Shown here: positions 1-12,313 of the stretch, piece by piece
Layout of the letters: each line of letters begins with the position of its first letter
Position numbering within the stretch: the first letter of the stretch is position 1
Assembly: GCA_014529385.2 (NCBI GenBank)
Contig: CM043966.1
Coordinates: 96,350,587 to 96,414,586, forward strand
Source: Adiantum capillus-veneris
Lineage: Eukaryota > Streptophyta > Polypodiopsida > Polypodiales > Pteridaceae
Direction of reading: 5' to 3'
Length of the DNA: 64,000 bases
Notes under the pieces: model-generated
Databases searched by the model: none
The model's input: the letters and a program-made list of their open reading frames with translations, nothing else
What the model was told of the DNA's origin: nothing
Made by a program: the position numbers and the translations under genes

Positions 1-356
1 CCATAACTTCGATACAAAAAGATCTTTTGAGATGGAAGGAATTGGGCTAGCAGGTATAACCTCTCTGAAAAACCTAGCTTCATTGAATGTTCTATGTAAT
101 AATACTGTGGCCCTAGGCCCAGAGCCTCTATAACCATCGCCAATCTGATAGTGTTCCTAAAATGCTCGCGACCCCAAAGGGTTACACGAGTCACTCGATT
201 TTTGTATGACCACCATTTAGTCTGGGAAACAGAGGTTTCTAATTGTGGGAATAGATATAGTTCATAACGGAGTAAAGTTGCTCTCCGTGTAGAGTCACCT
301 GATTGATAAAGGTGTGCTTTTGCTATGGAAAAAACCAGTTCTCGATTGTAGGCCAT
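1..356 (-). CDS. Unrecognised basic protein, partial at window edge
   Basis: Reading leftwards from an ATG at 356-354, the frame stays open for all 118 codons to the window edge, so the gene continues outside. The protein begins MAYNRELVFSIAKAHLYQSG and is rich in Arg, Tyr and Leu, with two adjacent Trp near residue 45. No signal peptide, transmembrane segment or known motif is visible. The start is supported by a TATA box about 110 nt upstream (461-470), which leaves room for an 80-nt leader. It could be a host gene, an ORF of a transposable element or an endogenised viral gene; I do not recognise the family. Confidence 0.5.
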   Translation of the reverse strand, partial: MAYNRELVFSIAKAHLYQSGDSTRRATLLRYELYLFPQLETSVSQTKWWSYKNRVTRVTLWGREHFRNTIRLAMVIEALGLGPQYYYIEHSMKLGFSERLYLLAQFLPSQKIFLYRSY

Positions 357-460
357 TTTTTAACACTCCTGATATGCAAACATGCGGATATGTATATTAC
401 TTTTGTATAGTTACTCCTTACTGTTACCTTGGATTGGTTTATATATTAGTGTCTTCTGGC

Positions 461-470
461 TTTTATAGAC
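461..470 (-). promoter_or_regulatory. TATA box for the left-edge ORF
   Basis: The minus strand reads CTATAAAAG here, a near-consensus plant TATA box, about 110 nt upstream of the ATG at 356. A start site would be expected near 435-440. Confidence 0.45.
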
Positions 471-573
471 TCACTTTTTGACTTTGAATCAGAATTGGAA
501 GTATGAATTAATCACAAAAAAGTGTTGTTAATATGCAGTATATCGTACACTGTTGAGTTCCTTGCTGGTATAC

Positions 574-1003
574 TGTACCCCAGTTGTTGTATGCATGACT
601 TAAGCCGAGTATAAGGGTTTGTGGATTTTGTATTGGGATGTGTGGGATAAACCTGAGCCAGGTTCAAAAAGCTTGCTAGTCGATTCAAACCAGGTATCGA
701 CTGCATTGGTGGTTCTAGTTGGTATACATTATGTGACTAGATATATATTTGACTTGACCTTGCTTTAAGGTAAATAAACATCTCTATATATTGTACCCCA
801 GTTGTCGGGTGCATGACATATGCCGAGTATTAGGGTTTGTGGACTTTGTGTTGGGATGTGTGGTTAAACCTGAGCTAGGTTGAAAAAGCTCGATAGTCGA
901 TTCGAACCGGGTATCGACGACATTGGTGTGTCTAGTTGGTATACATTATGAGACTAGATATTTTATGACTTGACCTTGCTTTAAGGTAAATAGCATCTCT
1001 CTC
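574..1003 (+). repeat. Two tandem 218-bp units with promoter-like ends
   Basis: A unit starting TGTACCCCAGTTGT at 574 recurs at 792. The two copies are about 85-90% alike by eye. Each ends with the same run, GCTTTAAGGTAAATA, followed by CATCTCT and a TATATA box (785-790 and 1010-1015). The duplication therefore copies a whole promoter-like block. It lies between the leftward ORF ending at 356 and the rightward exon candidates from 1262. Confidence 0.75.
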
Positions 1004-1009
1004 TCTCTC

Positions 1010-1015
1010 TATATA
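1010..1015 (+). promoter_or_regulatory. TATA-like box after a CT repeat
   Basis: CTCTCTCTCTCTATATACAC sits at the end of the second 218-bp unit. A good splice-donor match (CTGAG|GTGAGT, near 1125-1135) follows about 120 nt downstream. That layout recurs at 14.2, 21.6, 25.3 and 27.9 kb. Confidence 0.4.
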
Positions 1016-1261
1016 CACTCTGTAGCGTATTTTTTACTGCCTCTCTGTTGTGTCGGGCTGCCTACAACACGCTTTTGCCTGCGCTAGGGTTGAGGTGGTA
1101 GGTGAGTGTAGTTGCAAATACTGAGGTGAGTTAATCAAGGTTAGACCGGATCTTCAGCTGGGATTATCCCTGAGTATCTGGCCCGTATGGGTGTCGTCTA
1201 ATTCTGTAGCTGGTCCGTGTCAGTGGCGGATCTGCTCCCGATTTGCTTCAACAAAGTATAA

Positions 1262-1428
1262 ATGCCCCCTAAAATTGTGAGTACTCTTACTCACTTGGCA
1301 TCGTGCTATATTCACTTGTGTGCATTCTATACTGTGTGGGTTAGTAGATATTTTTTACTGTGTGCTCAATCATGCCGAAAAAGAACGGGAAGGAGACTGT
1401 GGATGCCTCGTCGTCTCCCAATCTACAG
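1262..1428 (+). other. Candidate short spliced coding exons
   Basis: ATGCCCCCTAAAATT at 1262 is followed at once by GTGAGT, a donor-like site. A second ATG at 1372 opens 19 codons (MPKKNGKETVDASSSPNLQ) that end exactly at CTACAG|GT (1428/1429). GC content rises here compared with the AT-rich surroundings. Both pieces are lysine- and proline-rich, like N-termini of nuclear proteins. No acceptor or downstream exon could be assigned, so this is a weak exon call. Confidence 0.25.
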
Positions 1429-2807
1429 GTTATATAAAAAATTCTTTGTCTTGCATTTGGGAATCTCTGTGTAGCTTCGCTGTGACCGGTTTTTGGATTT
1501 TTTTTTTTAAACCACGTATTTTGTTTTCGGATATTAAACCTAAAGCTATTATGTCATGTATTATTCTAAAGCTTTGCTGATAAAAAGATATGAATGGGTT
1601 TTAAAAAAAAAAACCAGTAATATAGAGTTAGGAAAAATGGAAATATGTTCAGGATACTTTACTTACAGGTCTTTGGGAGTTATTGTAAGTGCGAGTACAT
1701 TTCTGCTCTGTGACAGTTTGGAATTTATATACTTCTGTGACTAATGATGGTAGTTGTCGTAAAATAAACAAAAAATTGAGTTGTAACCTGGTTCTGGAAA
1801 CTGAGTGAATGGCTTAGTTAAACTAAGTACTGCCTGGATTCTTATGAATGATGGTAGTAGTATGCCTGGTTGCCGTATACAGTGCTGAAAAACTAGTTCT
1901 CTGATGAAAAATCTGTTAAAAAAAAAGGGGGGAGACTGCCATGTAAGAGGTTGTTTTGCTACTGAGGAAAGAGTACTGTATGGTACTTATTAGAAAGGAA
2001 TTGTATATTGGGGTGATGATGTTATGATTCGGTTAAAAAACTGCTCAACAGATGAAATGAACTCTTGTAAATTACAAAAAAACAAGAAATTCACAAAAAA
2101 AATGAGATGTAATGATCATATAATGTTGATTACATATTTTGGTTTATGGCTTCACTAATTTACTGCTGTCCATTGGGTAAAATGATAGTCACTTGAATAA
2201 TTTACTCTCTAGTTTGGGTTCCTATTCCATTAGATCAGCGGTACACTTGTTTGAGGGCACTTAATACAGGTTTCGGAAAAGGTGTCCTGACTTCTGTTAT
2301 TGAGTTGGTAATATGTAGTATCTCATAACCATGTGAAGGAGTAAAGGTTTGGTTTTGGAAATTGACTTAACCATTTTTTACCATACTACATCTCCTACTT
2401 GTAAGATAGAACTTGTTTTTTGAGCTGATACTTATCTCACTGAATCGGCTAAAAAGCTATTTTATTTTTACTTCGTACTAGCTTATGTTATGTTGCTCTT
2501 TTTCTTATTCATGATAATGCTAAGAGTTGCTACACATCCGGTATTGAATATGAGTGGCAATACATACTCGGATTGTATATGGAGTTAAAGTATGGCAGCA
2601 CATACCGGATTGATTAAGCTGGTTCCAAGATACTTGTTTTTTTTCACATATGATGATGTTTTTTGATAATGTTCGGTGACTTACCATTACTTCAACAGGG
2701 AGATTGAGTTCTATAGGGCTTTGCTGGGTTTGAACCTCGGCTATTCTATAAAATTTGTTGGTCTTCATTTGCTGGCTTCCTAAAAACACTCAAAGTATAT
2801 AGGAGCT
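1429..2807. other. AT-rich non-coding stretch
   Basis: There are many T-runs and short A-runs and no ORF with coding character. By layout it belongs to a promoter-led unit that resumes at 12906 after the retroelement insertion. Nothing else is recognised. Confidence 0.4.
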
Positions 2808-2812
2808 GACTC

Positions 2813-3403
2813 TGTGCGCTCCTTGCCGTACTGTCGAAGCAAGGGACTTGCCGATACACCGTGTGCGAGCCACAAATGGCTCCCAGCACAGAACAAGACT
2901 AATCTAGCAAGCTCAAAAGAGGGCAATGGTGTGTCACTCACCGCTCTATGCTCTTGCCGTGGAGGATTCCTCGCCGCGATGAAGAAGAAGCTGCAGTCGT
3001 GCCGCGCTCAACCGCTTCGCCGCCGTCGTGCCTTCGTAATGCTCGATCGCACACACACTCTCCCTCTCTCTCTCTCTCTCACACACATACACACACACAC
3101 GAGGAGGTGAAGAAGAAGAAGATGGAGATGGAGATGGAGCAAGAGCACTCTTCTATTGCACAAATGAGAGAATGAATGAATTTTAGGTTTAGTTAGCTTT
3201 TATATGAGCTCACCCCATTCACACTTGGGCGCCCATGCTTAGCCAACTAATCCCTTGAATGTCCCAGTTAGAGTGCGCCTCTCATCGGCAATCACTCTTA
3301 CCCTTTTCCTATTGGTCCGACAAGCCCGGTACCTGACTCTACCAAATACATAATACACGTCCGTCGTAGGTGATGGGGTGTCTGTGAGCCGTGAGGGTTA
3401 ACA
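2813..3403 (-). repeat. 3' LTR of the minus-strand gypsy element
   Basis: 591 bp. It is a direct repeat of 12314-12900 and carries a TC/CA microsatellite (about 3058-3101) and a TATA box (CATATAAAAG on the minus strand, about 3200). Substitutions relative to the other LTR are scattered along its length. Confidence 0.93.
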
Positions 3404-3416
3404 TGCCCCCCTTCCT
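3404..3416 (-). other. Polypurine tract of the minus-strand element
   Basis: The minus strand reads AGGAAGGGGGGCA directly next to the LTR terminus, the expected position of the plus-strand primer. Confidence 0.8.
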
Positions 3417-4373
3417 GATGTAGATTCCTTCCTCGGAAGCTATTGAGTTGAAGTTCGTACGTCGAGGTGGAAGAGCATTTGAGATGAATGTCCTTAGCCT
3501 TCTTCAGTCCCTGCAAAATCAAACAACATTGGCACAGTAATTGCATTCTCATAAGTGATTAAAAAGCATATGCAGTTTTAGGTAGACAAATTGATCGGTA
3601 AAAGAATTTCAAACAATTTGTTAGCAATGAACATTAAATTGCAATGTAATCAAATGCATAAACAGATGTAAAGGTAAAAAATTAAACAAGTCGGGGGTCG
3701 CTAATTTGACGGTCGAAAGGCACTAGAGATCGAATATTAATACCATGGGTAAGCTTCTTAATTTTCTGTGGTCAATTAAGTTGTTTAATCGCGAGAGCCA
3801 AGTATTCATGTTCGAGGGCTGACTAGAGGCTATATCTAGAAGACCTTGTAGTTAAGCTACCATAAAAGGAGTTTCTCATGAAATCGTCGCTTGACTGATT
3901 ACTTTTTCTTTGACCCCCAAAGTCTTTTCACAGTGATTCAATTTTGATGTGTGTGCTTATTTTGTATGCCTTGGGTTTTTTGCTTTTCAAGTAAAAGTGC
4001 CCATACTGGGAACCTCTAGGGCTCTAGTACCATAGGCAATACATGTGAGTGAAGTACCAAATCAAGCTGAGATTTCTCTTCCAGCTTAAGATTTTACAGT
4101 GTGGCACTTTGATTTTTTGTTTGTTCATTTTCAGCATTTTAATTTTGTAACTTTGGGGGGTCATATAACACTGATACACCTCCCCAGGCTCATCACACCA
4201 GTAAACTCCCTTTATAATACTTAAGCGAAAGGTCAATAGGGTCAAGCCCACTAGAAAGCCCTAGTACATTTCACACAATGCTGCCTAAATCGGATTAAGA
4301 ACCTAAGTAACCATTAATTATTAGGAAGGCATTTCCCATGGTATTAAGAGAAGATTTCTAACACCTAACTTGG
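3417..4373 (-). other. Integrase position without coding sequence
   Basis: About 950 bp separate the truncated RNase H end from the PPT. No H2C2 zinc motif and no D,D35,E core were found in any frame. The integrase has been deleted, or has decayed beyond recognition. Confidence 0.6.
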
Positions 4374-7300
4374 TTAAACTAGTTTGTCGGACTGATCCGC
4401 CATGACATGTTTCCTCCCAGGCCTCACAACAACGGTGAAGTCAAACTCAAGAAGAATTAATAACCATCGTGTAATTCGACCTATGGAACACGGCTTGTTT
4501 ACCAAATATAGCAATGCTTGATGATCAACATAAAACACAAACTTGGTAGCAAGAAGGTAATAGCGAAATTTCTTTACTGCGTAAATCATAGCTAGACCTT
4601 CGCGCTCTGTAGTAGTGTAGTTCATCTCGCCATCATTTAATTGGCGACTTGCAAAGCTAATAGGGTAGTCCAATTTATGTTCTCCTGGTTGAGTTAGAAC
4701 ACACCCAATAGCAAAATTTGATGCATCAATATGCACATGAAAAGGTACATTCCAATCAGGTGTTCGCAGGATTGGAGCACTTGTTAGTGCCTTCTTTAAT
4801 AACTCATAAGATTGATGACATTCTTCCGTCCAGTGAAACTCGATAAGAAGCTTGTACAATGGATGCGCTATCTCGGCAAAGTTTAAAATAAATCTTCGAT
4901 AATAACCAACATGGCCCATAAATCTTTGAACTCCTTTATAGTTCGTAGGTGGTGGCAAATCGGAAATGGCTTTAATCTTACTCTCATCTGTGGATATCCC
5001 GTTCTTGGACACTATATGCCCTAGAATGACTCTATGCTTAACCCAAAATTGGCATTTGAAAGGGTTCAATGAGATGCGATAAAATCTGCACCTTTCAAAT
5101 ATTTTTCGTAGATATAACAAATGCTTCTCCCAAGAAGAATAAACACAAAGGTCGTCTAGGAAAGCTTCACAAAACTCCCTTAGAAATTCTTTAAACGCAG
5201 TGTTTATTAATCGTTGGAATGTAGCAGGGGCATTCGTTAAGCCAAAAGCCATAACACGAAATGCAAACACTCCAAACTCTGTGATAAAAGCAGTTTTAGC
5301 TTGGTCCTCTAATGCAATTGTGATTTGATTGTAACCAGAGTACCCATCTATAAAGCTATAAGCTTCCTTGCCCGCAACTCTTTCAAGCACATGTTCTGAA
5401 TATGGCAAGGGATAATGATCTCTCCTAGTGGCTGCATTAACTTTCTTGAGGTCCACGCACACTCTTAGTTTCCCATTCTTTTTTGGCACAATGACTATTG
5501 GAGAAACCCATTCTGAGTGCTCAATAGGGTATATGAATCCACATTGGATAAGTTTTTCAATCTCCTCTTGTATAATTTTGGCGTACTTAGGATTCATTGG
5601 ATAGGGTCGTTGCTGGACGGGTTTAGCAATGTTGATCATGGGAATTGTATGTTGCACCACAGAAGGTGGAATGCCCTTCATGTCATGATATGTCCAAGCA
5701 AAGATATCCTTGTATTCCTTGAGGAGCTCCTTAAGTACAGCCTCTTCAGTTTCGGTAAGGTCTTGAGCAATAAAGACTGGTTTAGACTCCTCACCTGGTT
5801 TTGCTAATTCTATCTCTTTAACTACCGCTGGACCATCATAGACTCCACTGCTTCCATTGGTAGGTATTCGTTGGGCTTTGGCATACACAACCTTTCGCTC
5901 CCCCGTGGTATACGATTTAAAATGTTCAGGAGCCGTATGTAAGTCAACAGGCTCTTGTCCTGACGGAGACCTTTCTTTTAGTTCTGCCTCCTTTTGTTGT
6001 TGTGCTAACTCTCGGTTTTGACGTCTTGTTATAGTTCGACTCAATTTCGGCTCTGTAACCTCCAATTGAGCGAGGTCAATGGGTCGCGGGCTGCACCACA
6101 TGACACTCTGGAGATGTTCACCCCAATTGTCTACTAGCTTTCGATGAGCATCACATGCCCCTAGATAGCTAAGCCATTCTGCAGTAGATCTTTCCTTGTT
6201 TATCCTAGCTCTCACATTTGCTCGATATCGTCGTCTCTTATATGACCTTTGTTTCTTGTTAAGGTTTTGATTTTGGTAAATGTTTGAACTCGACTCGCTT
6301 GATAGGTCTTCGCTTGTATCTTCTTCACTCTCATATAAATTACCATAGATGGTCGTACTAGGCCTTGAGTGTTCAGTTTCTATACTTGGCTCACTCGATG
6401 TTTCCTCAGGTTTTGAATCCATTTCTCCCTAAGATTCTGTTTCTGATGTGTATTGGCCTGAAGCCTTTGAGGAATCATCGGTTTCACTCTCAGGTAGGTG
6501 TGCCTCTTTCTTATCATCGGATGTTACATGCGCTACACCTAACATGTTTACTGGTGCAATGTGTGGTATCTCTTCCCCATATGGTGTTACCCAGGTTGTT
6601 CCTCTAGCTCCCCATGTATCTATAGTTGCCGCTAGGTGTACCCAATCGACATTGTCTGACTCAGCCATTCCGGGTAGGATATCCATATAAGGAGAGTTCT
6701 TCCCAATATCCGTGTCTTCGTTACACGTGTAACAATACTGTTATGGAGCTGAGTGAATTGTTGTGTCTGATCGATTATCAATGATGAATTTATTTCCTAG
6801 AGGATGCGTTCGACCACTTAAAAGATCAACTCGAATGACAGAGTCTTGGAACTGTAAGTAGACGTGGTTTTTGGACCAGTCATGCACCATTTTTGCTTCC
6901 CTCATGAATGGACGCCCTAAGATCATCTCAAATGACATAGGATGCTTGGAAAAATCCATAACAATGAAAGTTTGCCTTACCTTGTGTCCCAAGACCTTGA
7001 TTCTGAGATCCTTTAGCATTCCAATAGGCGTAACAATAGATCCATTAGCCATTTTTACCACTACGCTTGTGGCTTCAAGGTGAGGTTGCCCCATAGACTC
7101 CCAACAAGTCTTTGTCACCATGCTGACTCCCGCACCACCGTCAAGGACTCCCTTTACAGTTAATCCTTTAGTAGTGATTGGTAGAGTAGCATTAGATTCA
7201 TCACCTTCAAAGTATTGCCCCAACTTGTTAACGGGTACTTCAATTACAGATTCATGTCTCGCTAGGTCAGATGGTGGTGCTAAATGTTCCTCATCAATTA

Positions 7301-7493
7301 TTACCGAGTCAGGTTTGTTCATATGTGCAAACTGTGGTAATCCGGCCTGTAATTCTCCATTGAGGAAGGTTCGAAGAGCTGAGACTAGCTCGGGGTCTTT
7401 ATATAGTTTGGACATGATGGTGGTTCTAACTTCTGAAGACATGAAATCCATCAATTTGGCAACATTGCATGGCATCTTGTGGGACCCTGACAA
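4374..7493 (-). pseudogene. pol remnant: protease, RT, RNase H
   Basis: One minus-strand frame runs from 7493 to 4374, with stops at 6741 and 6429. The retropepsin region has VLDGGAGVSM, where the catalytic D-S/T-G-A has become D-G-G-A, and MILGRPF at its end. The RT region holds RVCVDLKKVNAAT, GFGLTNAPATFQ-type motifs and an F-L-D-D active site in place of Y-M-D-D. RNase H keeps D (VHIDAS), E (TTTEREG) and D (VDHQALL). The frame ends in ADQSDKLV where relatives read ADHLSRL and then integrase. An acidic and basic linker with KKQRSYKRRRYR lies between protease and RT. Confidence 0.9.
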
Positions 7494-10400
7494 GAGAATG
7501 GTAAAGATGGAATCTCCACTTCCTCAAGGGGGTCAGACATTCCCTCACCAAACATTATCTCTAGTAGGAAAGGTGTGTGTCCACTTTCAGATGTCCTACC
7601 CTCACTCTCTTCCGGAATGATACTGGGTATAGCTAACGGCCTGTAGTTCTTGTGAGGTTGAACTTGTGTGGGAAACACTGTGTCCGACATCTGGATATGT
7701 TTGGGTTCATGTTCTAATGTTCGTTGAGTTTCTTCCACCAAACCCCTCAGTTGTTGGACTCGTTCAGTTTCCACTGTTGGGTTTGGATAGGTTCCAATCA
7801 TTCTCTTGCAATCCTCATTTTTTGTCTCTCGTGGCTTATCTTGGGGGTTCGCAACTGGGTAGTTTAACTTTGAATACTCTTTTGGTGTTCGTCGTAATTC
7901 CCTCTCGTGATCCTCCTCACTGGCTTTTTCCTTTGTAGTAACAATTTTGGTCTCCGTGGTCTCTATCGAATCTGAGTCATCCTCAGGGTCATTCATATAC
8001 ACGGGATGCTCTCCTGTCCCTATATTAGTCTTTGAACTAGGTTTTGAGCTAGAAGCATTAAGGGATTTCTTTCTTCATGTTTTCTTCTTTCTCGCTCGGC
8101 CAATGGATGCAGCATCTCTCTCTTCGAGGATGTAATTTTGCTTTTGGAGCATCGACCGTGTGAGTGCATTCACTGGTGCTATGTTTATAGTTGGTGGTGT
8201 CCCATCAACAATCTCTATTATGTTCAATGGTGTGATTTTCGGTGCGTTTGGATTGTTAGGAGACTGTGCGATCAAATGATCTATGCCACAACGATTACAA
8301 GTGAGTATTGGCATTGCCAATGCATTCCCTTGACTTGTTTGCATTAGTGCAACATTCTTTTGCATTCTAATGGGGCACTCAGCTACTCGATGTGGTCCAC
8401 CACATTCGTAGCACTAAAGAGGTGGTCTCTTGGTAAAACTATTAATGTTTTGGCCTCTTGCTGCTAGCGCAGTAGCTTGATATACCGGTTTGATTTGTCC
8501 CCAATGGTCTTCCATATAGTACATGGGACACTCCTCAAGCATGTCGACTCCATAGGTGATACTAGAGTCTATGTCCTCTTCGGAATCTGCATAAGTATTA
8601 GATGACTCGCAACCTATTTGGTTCATAGGTGTAACTCTTGGATGAGGGGGTTGCGGTCCTAGCATTGGAGGTGGCAAATGTGTGGTTTGGACCACATTCT
8701 GGGTTCTAGGGACCATGTACTGTAATGGCAACTGTTGCTCCATGGGTGGGGTAGGCATCAATGCAGGAACTCGAGGTGAGTCTGCCCAAGCTATAGGCGG
8801 TCTATTTTCCATGATGCGTTTAAGCATTAGGCAATCCTTCGCTTGATGGCCATACCTACCACACGCGTTACAAGTCCCGTTAAACTTTACTCTGAAAGTA
8901 GGGCATTCACTCGTAGTATGTGGGCCAAAGCAAATTGAGCACCATTGTTGCTCCCTTCTTGGATACATATGAGTGTTTTGTGGAGCACGATTACCCCTAA
9001 GGCTTTCTTGGATGGCCTTGGTGAGATCTGCCAAAGTCATCTCAGATATCGTTTGCTCTTTCACAATTGGCTTCATCTTCATTGGCTCATGCCCTGATGC
9101 TTACGAGCTACTTGACTTCGGCTCGGCAGACACTCTTTCTCATGCAATCATTAAATTATCCTCCAATTGGATTGCATTCATGGTGACTGCTTCCCAAGTA
9201 GTGATACCTCTAATGACTAGGCCATTATAGATACTTTCATGTCGTAGTCCCCTAATGAATCTATCGAGTAATTGGTTGTTGTTGAATCGCTCGTTTGGAT
9301 TGCATCGAGAGTTCAAATTCTTTAGGCGACTAATGAAGTCTTTCACGGATTCACCTTCTTCTTGTTGGGCTTTCTGGAGTTGAGAGGCTACACCCCAAAG
9401 TACTCCCTCTCGTATGTATTCTTTTAAGAACAGTCTCCTAAGAGTAGAGAAGATCGTTTTTTCTTCTACTCTTAAGGTTCTATACCAATCTCCAGCCTTT
9501 CCGCTTAGGGTCAAACTCAAAGCCTTACACTTATGTAGCTCATTGTGCTCTTCCAAGGAATCGCACACATGTTCAAAGACTTCCATATGCTTTCTAGCAT
9601 CTCCGTCTCCATTGAATTTCTGCGTGAGCTTAGCTACTTGAACCGCCTTGCTCCTAGGCTCTCTATCAGGTGCACTACGCATGTTTTCCACAATAGAGCG
9701 ACCGATAGTTTGAGCAAATGCTGCCAAATCTCCTATTTGAGCAAGTCTAATGGGTGTATGTGCTCCTGGAACCACATGTGAGATGGGAGTTGGCCTTGGC
9801 CTTGGCATACGCGCGGCTCTTGGGTCCCAAATTTCGTATGGTGGTGTACCAGACGGTGGTCCAAAGTTTACAGGTGTGGCCCTAGGCATAGGGGGTGCCT
9901 GATATGGCATGTTATTATTAAATGGCATGGCTCCACTTGTATAAGAGCTTGGATAATTCCATTGTGGATTGTAAGCTCTTGGAATAATCGGAGGTGTAGG
10001 AGCTACATGAGGCTGAGGTACGATAGGTGCACATGATTGATACATACATGTAGGTATAGTTGGGGGCACTATGCTACTAGGCATCGGCGCAATATTAACA
10101 AATGAACTCCATGGTGTAATTCTTGTCATGCTCACCACTGGGATATGCATGGTAGCCGTAGTGTCATTAAGAGAAAGATGAGCTAGATCTGGGAAGGTAA
10201 AGCTGCCACTTGTGGGCTCAGATTGTACTGAGGCTTCTGGCGAAACAACATATGGAGGATCAATGGGGCTCACTGAGGGAGTCTCCATTTGTGACAGGGT
10301 TGGTTGGTTGGCCTTTCCCGTATCCAAAAATCTCATTAGGCCTGTTGAAGGCATGTTGATCCCTGTGTTCTGTCTTTCTAACTCGACAATCCTATGGAGG

Positions 10401-11257
10401 ACATCACAGACTTTCTGTTGTTGCTCATCTATGCTAGTAGCACCCGATGTGGATTGTAGAACATCTAACCAACCCACATGATAGGTGTGTCCTGTGTACC
10501 GATCAGTTAAAGCTTTTGCTTGTAGGTCATACTCCCAATTTTTGTTTAGGAATATCCCATCTAGGCCTGGCGTGCTGGAGGTTTCCCTTGAAGTGGAAGC
10601 ATTATTGCTCCCCATAGCTTGCCCCTCCGTGACTGCTACCTTGGGAGCACTCGGTTGCTCGGCTGGCATGATTGTTGTCATAGGAGCCTTTGCTTTCCGG
10701 GCTCGACTTTGTTCTAGCCCTCGTAGGATCTCAATTTCCCTCTCCCTTGTTGCTTGCATATAGCGTTCGATCTCTTGTACTTCGGCAAGACTCCTACCAT
10801 CGGGTAGTAAAACCTCAGAGTGAGATAGTCCTAAAGGATCAGGAGGTGCAATGGATGGAACATTCACATGCACACTCTCAAGAAGCATAGGGTCTATTTT
10901 AGGTATGAATGACGAATTTACTTCCCCACTCCCTTCATTTATTTCATTAACCGCATGTTTGGAGCGAGTAGCTCTACTAAGGGTCTCTTTTAAGTGGCTA
11001 AACACGCTGGACCCGGGCCGTGGGCCCATGGCATGCATGTCTTGACTTGAACTATCAGGATTTGGTGTAGGATACCCCTCCATGACTTCGTAGTCAGAGG
11101 AAGAATCACTAGACGCGATATGAGGATCTTGGGTCGCGCTACCTTGAGTCCCGGCCGAAGGTCCAGAACCTAGGGTGGAGGAATAATGGGTGCCCGCGTA
11201 AATGGAGGCACTACCAATATGCTCGTGCTCTAACACTCGTCCAGAGCGTAGGTTCAT
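7451..11257 (-). pseudogene. gag with four zinc knuckles, broken by stops
   Basis: I start it at the ATG at 11257, because MNLRSGR is shared with the gag of the 18.6-kb element; the frame is open from 11308. A Pro/Ser-rich N-terminal half precedes a retrotransposon gag domain (about 9.2-9.7 kb, with GDWYRTL and FISRLKNLN). Zinc knuckles follow: CSICFGPHTTSEC, CNACGRYGHQAKDC, CYECGGPHRVAEC and a degenerate CNRCGIDHL. In-frame stops occur at 9140 (TGA), 9101 (TAA), 8414 (TAG) and 8075, so no full product is possible. The frame ends at 7451, overlapping the pol frame by 43 nt; an old indel or a programmed shift could explain this. Confidence 0.85.
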
Positions 11258-12291
11258 ATGACTTGGATCCCCTAGAAGTGTCAGTGAGGGCCCGTGAAGG
11301 CTGCTCACCTAGTAATTTTGGGTGTTTCGCAACCCAAGTCTTTTCTTATTTTTTGATTTTTTGGTCCTTTTTTTCTGACCCAGCTATAGAATAGAACGTA
11401 TGATAGCTCAAAACGAGCGTCTCGGTCAGAGGGATGTGCCGTGCTTTACAGCCCTCCGTTTGGTCACTTTATGCCCTCGGAATCCCTAAAACCGTCAATT
11501 TCTAGTAGGGAACTAGGCCCGAATTAGAAAGTCTAAGGGTGCAAGTGGGAAGAGAAGGGAGGAGAGTGGAGGACTTGCCCCACATGCTCTCATTCCCTCT
11601 TGAGGGGGTAGGGTATATATATAAGAGTGAGTTTAGTATATATCATAAGACTGAGGACTGAGGCCTGGGCCTGGGCTTGGGCTTGGGCTAATGATCCTGA
11701 TCCCGATCAAAATTTTAGTGTAGCCCCCCAGTCACTCACGCTTAAATATTTTCAAAATTTTTTTTTTTTGGGCGACGATCGCGCGCGGATTTGGTGACCC
11801 TTTCTTGGCCACACACACTCTCACCTACCTAACCTCCCAGTCAACAGCTCACAGACAGCTCACTACCTTATCTACTTACTAACTGTGCTGCTAACCAGTA
11901 ACTAATCCACTAACTAATCTGTTAACTGCTTGCTGACAGTGAGCTAACTGTCCACCTACTTCCTCTCTCACTACCTGCTGTGCAAACACTGTGTGCAGCC
12001 AAACCTTGACAGAAAACTGTGTGCAGAACTGTGTGCAAACAGAAATTGCTAACTGCCTTCCTACTTATTCATTCACTGCAACCAAGCTAACGACTACTAA
12101 TTGTGCAAAGACTGTGTGCAAACAGAAAACACAACATTATGCAGAAATCACAGAACTTGCAGACAACACAAAAATTAACAACATACAGAAAAAAAACTCA
12201 TTCCTCTTCCTGTTCCTCTTCCTCTTCTTTCCTACTACAAACAACTCATAGGGGAAGCACAAAGTGCCTCTTGGGCTTAGTGCAGGGCGAT
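11258..12291 (-). other. Untranslated leader of the minus-strand gypsy element
   Basis: This lies between PBS and gag and has no convincing ORF. It contains short repeats of CTAACTGT/AACTGTGTGCA type (11880-12120) and a T-run. No palindrome array like that of the 18.6-kb element is present. Confidence 0.6.
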
Positions 12292-12309
12292 TCCCCGGCA
12301 GCGGCGCCA
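12292..12309 (-). other. Primer-binding site, tRNA-Asp type
   Basis: The minus strand reads TGGCGCCGCTGCCGGGGA four bases inside the LTR. It matches the 3' end of plant tRNA-Asp with one mismatch to the usual TGGCGCCGTTGCCGGGGA. Confidence 0.88.
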
Positions 12310-12313
12310 AAAA

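Noticed and set aside
640-930. tRNA-like B box (GGTTCGAATCG on the minus strand)
   Set aside because: No A box at the right distance upstream and no cloverleaf; it lies within the 218-bp repeat.
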